Origin: UBA2336 sp965227265
GTDB taxonomy: Bacteria; Bacteroidota; Bacteroidia; Cytophagales; Cyclobacteriaceae
Direction: 5' to 3'
Assembly: GCA_965227265.1 (NCBI GenBank)
Contig: OZ245738.1
Location: 3,038,001 to 3,102,000 of the forward strand
Length of the DNA stretch: 64,000 nt
Under the pieces are notes generated by a model, which saw only the letters and a list, made by a program, of their open reading frames with translations, ran no database searches and was not told the DNA's origin. Positions 51,024-59,500 of this stretch are shown here, piece by piece (positions within the stretch are counted from its first letter, which is position 1; each line of letters opens with the position of its first letter). A program made the position numbers and the translations under genes.

Positions 51024-51491
51024 TTAGAATCTGAAATGAGAGAATGCTTTGTTAGCATCAGCCATGCGGTGCGTATCGTCTTTTTTCTTGATCGCTGCAC
51101 CTTCACCTTTAGAAGCTGCGATGATCTCAGCTGCTAATTTATCCATCATGGTTTTTTCACCACGAAGTCTTGAAAAGTCGATCAGCCATTTGATGCTCAA
51201 GTTGATCTTACGATCAGGACGAACTTCGATGGGAACTTGAAAGGTTGCTCCACCTACCCTGCGGCTCTTCACCTCAACAGAAGGCATCAGGTTGTTCATC
51301 GCACGTTTCCAAACATCTAACCCTGGCTCGCTTGTTTTCTTTTCTACTTGCTCAACCGCATCGTAGAAAATTGTATAAGCAGTGCTTTTCTTGCCTTGCT
51401 CCATCAGGTAGTTTACAAACTTGGTTACCAGTGTATCCTGAAATTTAGGATCAGGTAGTACGTATCTTTTTTTCGGTTTTGACTTTCTCAT
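51024..51491 (-). CDS. rpsG: 30S ribosomal protein S7
   Basis: A 155-residue S7, the primary assembly protein of the 30S head, which contacts tRNA in the E site. The N-terminus MRKSKPKKRYVLPDPKFQDTLV is of the Bacteroidota type; NLMPSVEVKSRRVGGATFQVP and RGEKTMMDKLAAE(I/L) are the conserved rRNA-binding parts. It starts 12 bases after the rpsL stop. S7 is the autoregulatory protein of this operon in E. coli; no obvious binding mimic was searched for here. Confidence 0.98.
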   Translation of the reverse strand: MRKSKPKKRYVLPDPKFQDTLVTKFVNYLMEQGKKSTAYTIFYDAVEQVEKKTSEPGLDVWKRAMNNLMPSVEVKSRRVGGATFQVPIEVRPDRKINLSIKWLIDFSRLRGEKTMMDKLAAEIIAASKGEGAAIKKKDDTHRMADANKAFSHFRF

Positions 51492-51503
51492 CGCTTCTGA
51501 AAA

Positions 51504-51926
51504 TTATTTTTTGCCTTTTGCCGGAGCACCTTTTGCTGCTGGAGCTGCTGCACCTGGTTTAGGACGTTTTGCACCATACTTAGAACGGCTTTGTTTACGG
51601 CCGGAAACACCAGCAGTATCCAATGCGCCACGCACGATGTGGTAACGAACCCCTGGAAGATCTTTAACCCTGCCTCCGCGGATCAGCACAATTGAGTGCT
51701 CTTGAAGGTTGTGACCTTCACCCGGGATATAGGCGTTGACTTCTTTCTGGTTAGTTAAGCGAACACGCGCTACTTTACGCATAGCCGAGTTAGGCTTTTT
51801 AGGTGTTGTTGTGTACACACGTGTACAAACACCCCTGCGCTGAGGGCAGGAATCAAGGGCAGGAGACTTAGATTTAAACTTAAGTTTCACGCGGCCTTTT
51901 CTTACAAGTTGCTGAATGGTAGGCAT
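51504..51926 (-). CDS. rpsL: 30S ribosomal protein S12
   Basis: A 140-residue S12, the decoding-centre protein. The segments TTTPKKPNSAMRK and GGRVKDLPGVRYH carry the two lysines (K43- and K88-type) whose change gives streptomycin resistance, so the sequence is of the wild-type sensitive form at those sites. The C-terminus has an Ala/Lys-rich tail (AAPAAKGAPAKGKK) longer than in E. coli. It is the first gene of the operon, with a perfect phylum promoter 40 bases upstream. Confidence 0.98.
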   Translation of the reverse strand: MPTIQQLVRKGRVKLKFKSKSPALDSCPQRRGVCTRVYTTTPKKPNSAMRKVARVRLTNQKEVNAYIPGEGHNLQEHSIVLIRGGRVKDLPGVRYHIVRGALDTAGVSGRKQSRSKYGAKRPKPGAAAPAAKGAPAKGKK

Positions 51927-51965
51927 TTATAATGTTTATTATGAACCTCTCAAAAATTAGGACTG

Positions 51966-51996
51966 CAAAGGTATCACAAAGAACCTTTGTTACAAA
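51966..51996 (-). promoter_or_regulatory. Perfect Bacteroidota promoter of the rpsL operon
   Basis: On the minus strand: TTTG (51993-51996), 19 bases, TACCTTTG (51966-51973). The spacer contains a perfect inverted repeat ACAAAG-AAC-CTTTGT (51976-51990). Leader of roughly 33 bases to the rpsL ATG at 51926. Confidence 0.85.
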
Positions 51997-52109
51997 ACCC
52001 TGATCAAAAGATTTTTAGGAGGTGAGGGGCGATTGGACGCTGATTTTCAGGTTTTTACGGGATTGCCGAAAAGATTAAAATGGCTGTAATCTTTCGAAAT
52101 AAGCAGATT

Positions 52110-52910
52110 TCAATTCCCAGGCTTCTTCGTCATGAGGTTTTTAACCCTTTCAAATAGCAGTTCAGGCTGGTCTGTAGTGATGAAATGGAAGCCTTGGGAC
52201 AATAGCCAGTCCATGTCTTCGACTGTGTTTACAGTCCAGGCGTTGAGGATCATACCGTTTTCTTTAAGCTGAGTAATCCACTCGGGATGTTCACGGTAAA
52301 CGTTCAGGTGATAGTCCGCCCCACTGATGCCATCCGCTTTAAGCTCGGCCGGGGTTTTGTTTCCGGTGAGGTATTGGGTGACGACTCCAGTATCCACTTC
52401 GTGGATGCGTTTTAGTATCTCGTAGTCAAAGCTGATGTACACTACGAGGTGTTGCAGTTTCATTTCCTGAATCAGAGCAACTGCTTTTTCCGCTGCGCGG
52501 ATGCCTTGAGCTTTATCAGTGATGGATGGCTTTACTTCAACTACCAACCGGGTTTGAGAATTATTTTTCTTACCGGCCTTTAAATATTCTTCCAACGTTG
52601 GCAGCTTCTCGCCATTCTTAAGTTTATGCTTTAGTAAAGCATTATATGTTTTTAGTTCAATTGTATCCTCCGCATAAAGCGCATCATGATTGATGATGAG
52701 CACTTCATCTTTTGTCATGCGGACATCGAACTCAGACCCTGCTGCTTTGATTTCAATGGCTTTTCGTAAGGATGCAATTGAGTTTTGGGGAAGGTCATTA
52801 GTTTTCCAGGCACCACGGTGGGCGATGGTTTTGTTGGTAGAAAAAATAACCTGTTTGGTTGAGGTGCAGGCTATGAGCAGGAGGAATACAAGTGGGATAA
52901 AGGTTCTCAT
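52110..52910 (-). CDS. Glycerophosphodiester phosphodiesterase, lipoprotein
   Basis: Hydrolyses glycerophosphodiesters to glycerol 3-phosphate and an alcohol. The 266-residue protein starts at the ATG 52910 with a type II signal peptide (lipobox LIAC, lipidated C15). GDPD catalytic residues are present: H31-R32-G (HRGAWKTNDLPQNS), E60 and D62 in GSEFDVRMTKD, and H75 in INHDALY. The C-terminus has VNTVEDMDWLLSQG and the metal-site TTDQPELL. The envelope location suggests phospholipid-headgroup scavenging. In-frame codons upstream of 52910 would put a non-signal leader before the lipobox. Confidence 0.92.
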   Translation of the reverse strand: MRTFIPLVFLLLIACTSTKQVIFSTNKTIAHRGAWKTNDLPQNSIASLRKAIEIKAAGSEFDVRMTKDEVLIINHDALYAEDTIELKTYNALLKHKLKNGEKLPTLEEYLKAGKKNNSQTRLVVEVKPSITDKAQGIRAAEKAVALIQEMKLQHLVVYISFDYEILKRIHEVDTGVVTQYLTGNKTPAELKADGISGADYHLNVYREHPEWITQLKENGMILNAWTVNTVEDMDWLLSQGFHFITTDQPELLFERVKNLMTKKPGN

Positions 52911-52942
52911 AAGGACACAATCAACAGGCATGAGTGGCAGTG

Positions 52943-52958
52943 GGTATACCAATATACC
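52943..52958. promoter_or_regulatory. Inverted repeat between divergent genes
   Basis: GGTATA-CCAA-TATACC, a perfect 6-bp inverted repeat, lies 33 bases upstream of the GDPD start and 84 bases from the divergent secreted-protein gene. It is a possible operator with no known owner. Confidence 0.3.
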
Positions 52959-53041
52959 TGCACTCCCTTATTTCTACCTTGTGTTGCTATGGACAAATTT
53001 ACTTTTAAAAATCAGACCTTATCTACTTAAAAACAAGACCC

Positions 53042-53950
53042 ATGAACTCCTCACGCGTCATTACCCTTATGCTGTTTTTCTGCCTGATCGCCTATGCATC
53101 TACTGCGCAGAAAGACTGGTCAGCTTATAATTTTACCGTTCACTACGATGCCAAAACCTGGGGTGGAAAAAAACCAATCCTGGAAAACAAGCGGGTGTTT
53201 GTGAGCGACTTTGTGATCAGTCAGGTAGTTATGGCAAACGGGAAGCAAATGGGAGCCGCCAGCTTCGCCAAGATGAGTATCAGCATGTCGCCTTTGGATA
53301 AGCAGGCTTATAACGAACTCGCAAACAGATTGTACAAAGAGTTCATTGATGACTTGAAAGCACAAGGATTTGAAATTGTTACCGATGAAGAAGTAGCCGC
53401 CAGCGATTTCGTGAAGGAAGCAAACGAAAAGAAAAATGTGTATGCGTGGTATACCGATAATACCCCCTTACAGGATACCGATCAGTTTGGCAGCGAAACG
53501 ATGAGGTTCCGGCCGGAGAAAAAATATATCGTTGTAAACAGTGGAAAGATCCTTGGGAATTTCAATCCCAAATATTCCAAGGCGATCAACGCGCAAGTGA
53601 TCTACGTGAACCTATCCATTAACTTCGTCACGTTTGATGGTGATCGCAGGGCGGGATACAAAGGCCGCACAACCATTGAAGCCACACCTTACCTGATGGT
53701 AACCCCAGTTATAAGCTGGCTGAATGAACGGGGCGGAATAAATGTTGAAACCAAGTACGTAGAAGCAAACCCAAATTGGGTTGGCGAAAAGGGAATTGAT
53801 AAGATATCAACAAACTCCACCGTATTTGGAGCAGTGAAAGGTACCTACATCATGGATATCAACGAGCCTGTTTACATGTCGGAGATCTCCTCCATTACAC
53901 AGGGACTTATAAAAGGTTATACTGCGACTATAAAGAAAGAGCTGGAATAA
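53042..53950 (+). CDS. Secreted protein of unknown function
   Basis: I do not recognise a family. The 302-residue protein has a signal peptide (MNSSRVITLMLFFCLIAYASTAQ). The mature part is mixed alpha/beta with two lysine- and glycine-rich beta stretches (KDWSAYNFTVHYDAKTWGGKKP; NAQVIYVNLSINFVTFDGDRRAGYKGRTTIEATPYLMV) and no obvious catalytic residues or membrane segments. A long internal repeat is not seen. It is divergent from the GDPD gene and convergent with the M13 peptidase gene. A periplasmic or surface role is all that can be inferred. Confidence 0.75.
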   Translation: MNSSRVITLMLFFCLIAYASTAQKDWSAYNFTVHYDAKTWGGKKPILENKRVFVSDFVISQVVMANGKQMGAASFAKMSISMSPLDKQAYNELANRLYKEFIDDLKAQGFEIVTDEEVAASDFVKEANEKKNVYAWYTDNTPLQDTDQFGSETMRFRPEKKYIVVNSGKILGNFNPKYSKAINAQVIYVNLSINFVTFDGDRRAGYKGRTTIEATPYLMVTPVISWLNERGGINVETKYVEANPNWVGEKGIDKISTNSTVFGAVKGTYIMDINEPVYMSEISSITQGLIKGYTATIKKELE

Positions 53951-53976
53951 GTGTACATCTTATTCCTCTCAAATCT

Positions 53977-55995
53977 TTACCAAACCGTTATCCTTTCACT
54001 CTCCGGCTTATACATCTTATCCCCTGGCTGCACATTAAAGGCGTCATAAAAAGGTGTGAAGTTCATCAACGGTCCGTTCACGCGCCACTGTGGCGGTGAG
54101 TGCGGGTTGGTGTTTACATACATGCGCAAATATGCTTCACGGGTTTTAACACGCCAGATGCGGGCGATGGAGATGAAGAAACGCTGATCCGGTGTAAAGC
54201 CATCGAGTTTAGTTGTATCCTTTCCTTGTGCGGTTAGTTTAAAGGCATCATACGCTATGGCAACACCGGCAATGTCTGCGGTGTTTTCACCTACTGTTAA
54301 CGCGCCTTTGATGTGCACGGAATCCAATACAGTAAATTGATTGTACTGATCAATCACTTGCTGTGTTTTTGCTTTGAATTTTTCGTAGTCGGATTTTGTC
54401 CACCAGTCGGTTACGTTACCGACTTTATCGTATTGTGCACCTTGGTCGTCAAATGAGTGTGTGATCTCGTGACCAATTACCATTCCGATGCCGCCATAGT
54501 TCAGTGCATCATCAGCATACAAATCGAAATATGGTGATTGCAAAATCCCGGCAGGAAATACAATTTCATTAAGCGGAGGATTGTTATAGGCCGTTACGGT
54601 TGGCGGAGTGGTGAGCCACTCTGTTCTGTCAACTGGTTTTCCCACTTTATCTATGTTATACCGGTAATCATTTTTGTTAGCGGATAAGCGGTTTTCAAAA
54701 TACGCGTCTCTTTTTACCTCTACGTTTGAGTAATCACGCCACTTATCCGGGTAGCCGATCTTTTCTGTGAAGGCATAGAGTTTCTCTTTGGCTTTTGCTT
54801 TCGTAGAGTCGCTCATCCAATCGAGCTTATCGATGCGCGCTTCAAATGCTTTTTCCAAGTTGTCAACCAATTCGCCCATGCGCTTCTTGGCCTCTTCCGG
54901 GAAATATTTTTTTACATACAATTGTGCCAGTGCATGTCCGAGTGAACGATCAACGGCTTGCGTCATTTCTTCAGCACGTTTTTTCTTAACTGCCTGTCCA
55001 GTCAGGATTTTTGCATACTCAAAAGAAGCATCGGAAAAAGGTTTATTCAAGAAAGCTACATAATTGGTAAGCGCATTAGCTTTTAAATAAACTTTCCAAT
55101 CATTGATAGAGACCGATTTCAACAACGCATTCAGTTTGTCATAGTACGCTGGCTGCGCAACGTTGATGGAGTCAACCTTTACGCCAAGATCGCTTAACAA
55201 TGTTGGCCAGTTCAGGTTAGGTTGTTTTTTGGCAAGACCAGCAACCGCCAGTTTGTTATAGTTAGCCTTTACATCTCTGAGCTCAACATTCGTTCGGTGC
55301 GAAGTAGCGAGTTGTTTTTCAATTTCATACGTAACGGTTGCGTACTTCGCTGCATCGGTTGCTTCTGTGCCTGTCAGTTCAAATAATTTAGTCAGATACT
55401 TCTTGTAAGCGTTTTGAATCTTGAGTGTTGACGAATCTGTTTTGAAATAATAATCTCTTTCAGGCAACCCAATTCCGGTTTGAGAAAGCTGAACGATATT
55501 AACCGTACTGTGTTTGTCATCCGGACCAACACCTAAACCAATGATCGATGCATCCCCTGTTTTCTGTTCTTCCGTTACCACTTTCAGCAACGAAGACAAA
55601 TCTGTTATCGCTTCAATGCGAGCAAGTATGGGTTTAATGGGTTCGTACCCGCGTTTATTAATCGTTGCCGTATCCATTCCTGAAGCATAAAAATCACCCA
55701 CTTTTTGTTCGATGCTTCCCAGTGGATTATTACTTGTTGAAATACTATCCAGAATTCCTTGTAGGCGGATGCGTTGCGGAAAATTCAAAAAGGAATAAGA
55801 GCCTACACCTGTCTGGCTGTCGGGTATACGTGCTGAGTCATACCAGATGCCGTTCACGTAGGTGAAGAAATCATCGCCTGGTTTTTTAGAAGAATCTATT
55901 CCAGTTACGACAATACGTTTTGTATCAATCTCAACTGTCTTCTTACAGGATACTGCTAAGAACAATACTAAAGAGAAATACAATAATTTTTTCAT
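53977..55995 (-). CDS. M13-family (neprilysin-like) zinc metallopeptidase, lipoprotein
   Basis: A 672-residue exported endopeptidase. The ATG at 55995 opens a type II signal peptide (MKKLLYFSLVLFLAVSC, C17 lipidated); upstream in-frame codons would bury it. The zinc site is HEITH (H509, E510, H513), with the third ligand E570 in GENTADIAG and the NPP-type substrate motif as AYNNPPLNEIVFPAG. The C-terminal KPESERITVW matches the M13 C-terminal segment. Such enzymes cleave short peptides in the periplasm or at the surface. It lies next to DUF3467-rpoC but on its own transcript by spacing. Confidence 0.93.
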   Translation of the reverse strand: MKKLLYFSLVLFLAVSCKKTVEIDTKRIVVTGIDSSKKPGDDFFTYVNGIWYDSARIPDSQTGVGSYSFLNFPQRIRLQGILDSISTSNNPLGSIEQKVGDFYASGMDTATINKRGYEPIKPILARIEAITDLSSLLKVVTEEQKTGDASIIGLGVGPDDKHSTVNIVQLSQTGIGLPERDYYFKTDSSTLKIQNAYKKYLTKLFELTGTEATDAAKYATVTYEIEKQLATSHRTNVELRDVKANYNKLAVAGLAKKQPNLNWPTLLSDLGVKVDSINVAQPAYYDKLNALLKSVSINDWKVYLKANALTNYVAFLNKPFSDASFEYAKILTGQAVKKKRAEEMTQAVDRSLGHALAQLYVKKYFPEEAKKRMGELVDNLEKAFEARIDKLDWMSDSTKAKAKEKLYAFTEKIGYPDKWRDYSNVEVKRDAYFENRLSANKNDYRYNIDKVGKPVDRTEWLTTPPTVTAYNNPPLNEIVFPAGILQSPYFDLYADDALNYGGIGMVIGHEITHSFDDQGAQYDKVGNVTDWWTKSDYEKFKAKTQQVIDQYNQFTVLDSVHIKGALTVGENTADIAGVAIAYDAFKLTAQGKDTTKLDGFTPDQRFFISIARIWRVKTREAYLRMYVNTNPHSPPQWRVNGPLMNFTPFYDAFNVQPGDKMYKPESERITVW

Positions 55996-56070
55996 GGTTT
56001 TTGATTTGTGGGGAATCGGTCTATTTAGATCTATACACTCAATTAACAATACAATATTAAAAGCCTCACC

Positions 56071-56394
56071 TTACGCCTCGCCCATCGTTCCACCGAAATT
56101 CATCGGGAACTTAGGTGCGCCTTGGGTTTGCTTAATCGTACCGAAATTAGTTTCGTACTTCTCAATGTTTTCTTTTAGCGCAGATAACAACCGCTTGGCA
56201 TGTTCAGGTGTAACAATCACCCGAGCTTTCACACGTGCTTTCGGAACTCCCGGCATCAGCTTAATAAAGTCTATTACAAACTCGCTGTTGGAATGCGCGA
56301 TCATCGCCAGGTTAGAGTAAATGCCTTCCGCAATTTCTTCTGAAAGCTCGATGTTGATCTGGTTCTGCTGGATGTTATCTTTTTTCTCTTCCAT
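56071..56394 (-). CDS. DUF3467 protein
   Basis: A 107-residue soluble protein of the DUF3467 family, seen directly in QINIELSEEIAEGIYSNLAMIAHSNSEFVIDFIKLMPG and ARVKARVIVTPEHAKRLLSALKENIEKYE, a compact alpha/beta domain. The C-terminal tail is Gly/Pro rich. It follows rpoC on the same strand, a neighbourhood I recall as common in Bacteroidota, which hints at co-expression with RNA polymerase. The biochemical function is unknown. A 118-base palindromic spacer separates it from rpoC. Confidence 0.88.
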   Translation of the reverse strand: MEEKKDNIQQNQINIELSEEIAEGIYSNLAMIAHSNSEFVIDFIKLMPGVPKARVKARVIVTPEHAKRLLSALKENIEKYETNFGTIKQTQGAPKFPMNFGGTMGEA

Positions 56395-56397
56395 AAG

Positions 56398-56515
56398 AAT
56401 TTAACGATTGAATCAATTTAACGATTTTGTGCTCAGGCAAATCTAAAGGTAGTATAAAAACAAATGTGCGAACAGTTTCCCATTCGCACATTGTTAAATT
56501 GATTAATTGTTAAAT
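56398..56515. repeat. AT-rich palindrome, family C (rpoC-DUF3467 spacer)
   Basis: Outer arms: AATTTAACGATTGAATCAATTTAAC (56398-56422, too long to be chance) and GTTAAATTGATTAATTGTTAAAT (56493-56515). An inner hairpin AATGTGCGAA / TTCGCACATT (56463-56472, 56483-56492) is perfect. The unit fills the spacer between co-directional genes. Confidence 0.75.
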
Positions 56516-56520
56516 CAGAA

Positions 56521-59500
56521 TTAAGCCTGGAGCTCTTTCTCGCGATCTTTCTGCTTGGTTTCAGTAGCACTTGCTTCCTGGTATGAGTCGTATTCATCTT
56601 TATGCGTTACGATCATATCAAGATACTTACGCTGACCGGTTCCGGCAGGGATAAGGTGACCTACGATCACGTTCTCCTTCATGCCCATGAGTGCATCACG
56701 CTTACCGCGGATCGCAGCTTCGCTCAACACTTTGGTTGTTTCCTGGAACGATGCAGCTGACAACCAGCTTTCAGTTTTCAACGATGCTTGGGTAATACCC
56801 TGAAGCGTTGGTCTTGAAACCGCTGCTAATGCATCGCGTACTTCTGCAAGCTTCTTATCGTTTCTGCGCAAGCCTGAATTCTCATCACGTAACTCACGTG
56901 CGGTGATGATCTGACCTGGCTTGAACTTCTCAGAATCTCCTGATTCGATTACGACTTTCTTATCGAGGATCAAGTCGTTATCCTCACGGAAAGACAACTT
57001 GTCTACATATTCACCTGGAAGGAATGTTGTATCACCTGGATCAAGGATCTCAACCTTCTGCATCATCTGGCTAACAATACACTCGATGTGCTTATCGTTG
57101 ATCTTCACACCTTGCAGACGGTATACTTCCTGAATTTCATTCACTAAGTATTCCTGTACTGCAGTAGGTCCTTTAATCGCGAGGATATCTCCCGGTGAAA
57201 TTGAACCATCCGAAAGCGGCTGGCCAGCTTTCACGAAGTCGTTATCCTGAACAAGGATATGTTTAGACAATGGCACCAGGTAACGTTTCTGTACACCATC
57301 GCGTGATTCGATGAACACTTCACGGTTACCACGTTTGATACCACCATATGTTACCACACCATCGATCTCACTCACTACAGCCGGGTTTGAAGGATTACGT
57401 GCTTCAAACAATTCTGTTACACGTGGAAGACCTCCGGTAATGTCACGTGACTTACCATAGGTACGCGGAATCTTAACCAGCACTTGTCCGGCTTTAAGTT
57501 TCGCGCCTTCTTCCACTGCTAAGTGGGCACCCACAGGGATGTTATATGTTTTAGTTTCTGTCTTACCTTTTACGATAAGCGCAGGGTTCTTAGTCTTATC
57601 GCGCGTCTCTGTGATTACTTTTTCACGGTGACCTGTTTGCTCATCCGACTCTTCTTTGAATGTGATACCCTCAATGATCGCTTCGTAGCCAATCTCACCA
57701 TCAAACTCAGACAAGATAACCGCGTTGTAAGGATCCCAGAAGCAAAGCTCCTCTCCTTTTTCAACCTTCTGCTTATCTTTTACTCGTAAGTATGATCCGT
57801 AAGGAACGTTGTTCGAAATCAACACGCGACCATCTTCTTTATCCAAGACTCTGATCTCACCGGTACGGCCCATAACAACAGTAACTTTGTTACCATCACG
57901 GTCAGTAGTATCGATTGTACGGATACTTTCAAATTCAACTACACCGCTGAACTTCGCTTTGATGTTTGCATCAACCGCAATGTTCGATGCTGTACCACCC
58001 ACGTGGAAGGTACGAAGTGTAAGCTGTGTTCCTGGTTCACCGATAGATTGTGCTGCAATTACACCAACCGCTTCCCCTGATTGTACCATTTTACCGGTAG
58101 CCAGGTTACGTCCGTAGCATTTCGCACAACCACCTAATTTAGATTCACACGTTAAGATTGAACGGATCTCCACTTCTTCAATAGAAGTTTCTTCAACAAG
58201 TTTTGCAACCTCATCGGTGATCTCTTCATTAGCTTCGCAGATAACCTCTTCAGTCAATGGATCATAGATCGCATGAACTGTTACACGTCCCAAGATTCTT
58301 TCAGACAATGGCTCAACGATATCTTCGTTGTCTTTCAACGCCTGAACTTTCAATCCACGTAATGTTCCGCAATCTTCTTCAGTGATTACCAAGTCATGCG
58401 CAACGTCAACTAATCTACGAGTCAAGTAACCGGCATCGGCAGTTTTCAATGCTGTATCGGCAAGACCTTTACGCGCACCGTGTGTAGAGATAAAGTACTC
58501 TAACACATCCAGACCTTCTTTAAAGTTAGAAAGGATCGGGTTCTCGATGATTGATCCCACAGAACCGGCTAAGTTTTTCTGAGGCTTAGCCATCAGACCA
58601 CGCATACCTCCGAGCTGACGAATCTGCTCACGGGAACCACGGGCTCCAGAGTGCATCATCATGTAGATCGGGTTGAAGCCCTGGTTATCATCTTCCAATT
58701 GACGCATCAGCGTATTGGTCAACATCGTGTTTGCACGCGTCCAGATATCAATTACCTGGTTGTAGCGTTCGTTGTCTGTGATAAGACCCATCATGTAGTT
58801 GTTCCAAACGGCATCAACTTCTTTCTGAGCATCTTTCACAAATTTCTCTTTCTCAACCGGGATCTTAACATCGTTCAATCCCATAGAAAGACCGCCTTTG
58901 TAGGCCATCTGGAAACCAAGTTCCTTGATATCATCTAAGAACTTTGCTGCTTTCGCAGGACCAGCTGTTTTGTATACATCCGCAATAATGCCTTGTAATT
59001 TTTTCTTCGTAAGAAGCTCATCTACAAAACCTGTTTCTTCCGGAACGAATTGGTTGAAGATCACACGACCAACAACGGTATCAATAAGCTTATAGCTTGA
59101 TACTCCTGTCTTCTTGTCTTTCGCGTGAGCTCTTACTTTAATGTTAGCATGCTTCGAAAGCTTGCCTTCGTTGTACGCAATAATAATCTCATCGGCAGAA
59201 TAGAACTTGCGGCCTTCACCCATGATCGGATGTTCAGGAGTTCCTTTTCTTCCTTTTGTGAGGTAGTAAAGACCCAACACCATGTCTTGTGAAGGAACTG
59301 TTACAGGCGCACCGTTAGCAGGGTTAAGAATGTTGTGCGATGACAACATCAATAACGAAGCTTCAAGAATTGCTTCCTGGCCAAGTGGCACGTGAACGGC
59401 CATCTGGTCACCGTCAAAGTCAGCGTTAAACGCAGTACATACCAACGGGTGAAGTTGGATAGCTTTTCCTTCAATAAGCTTAGGTTGGAAAGCCTGGATA

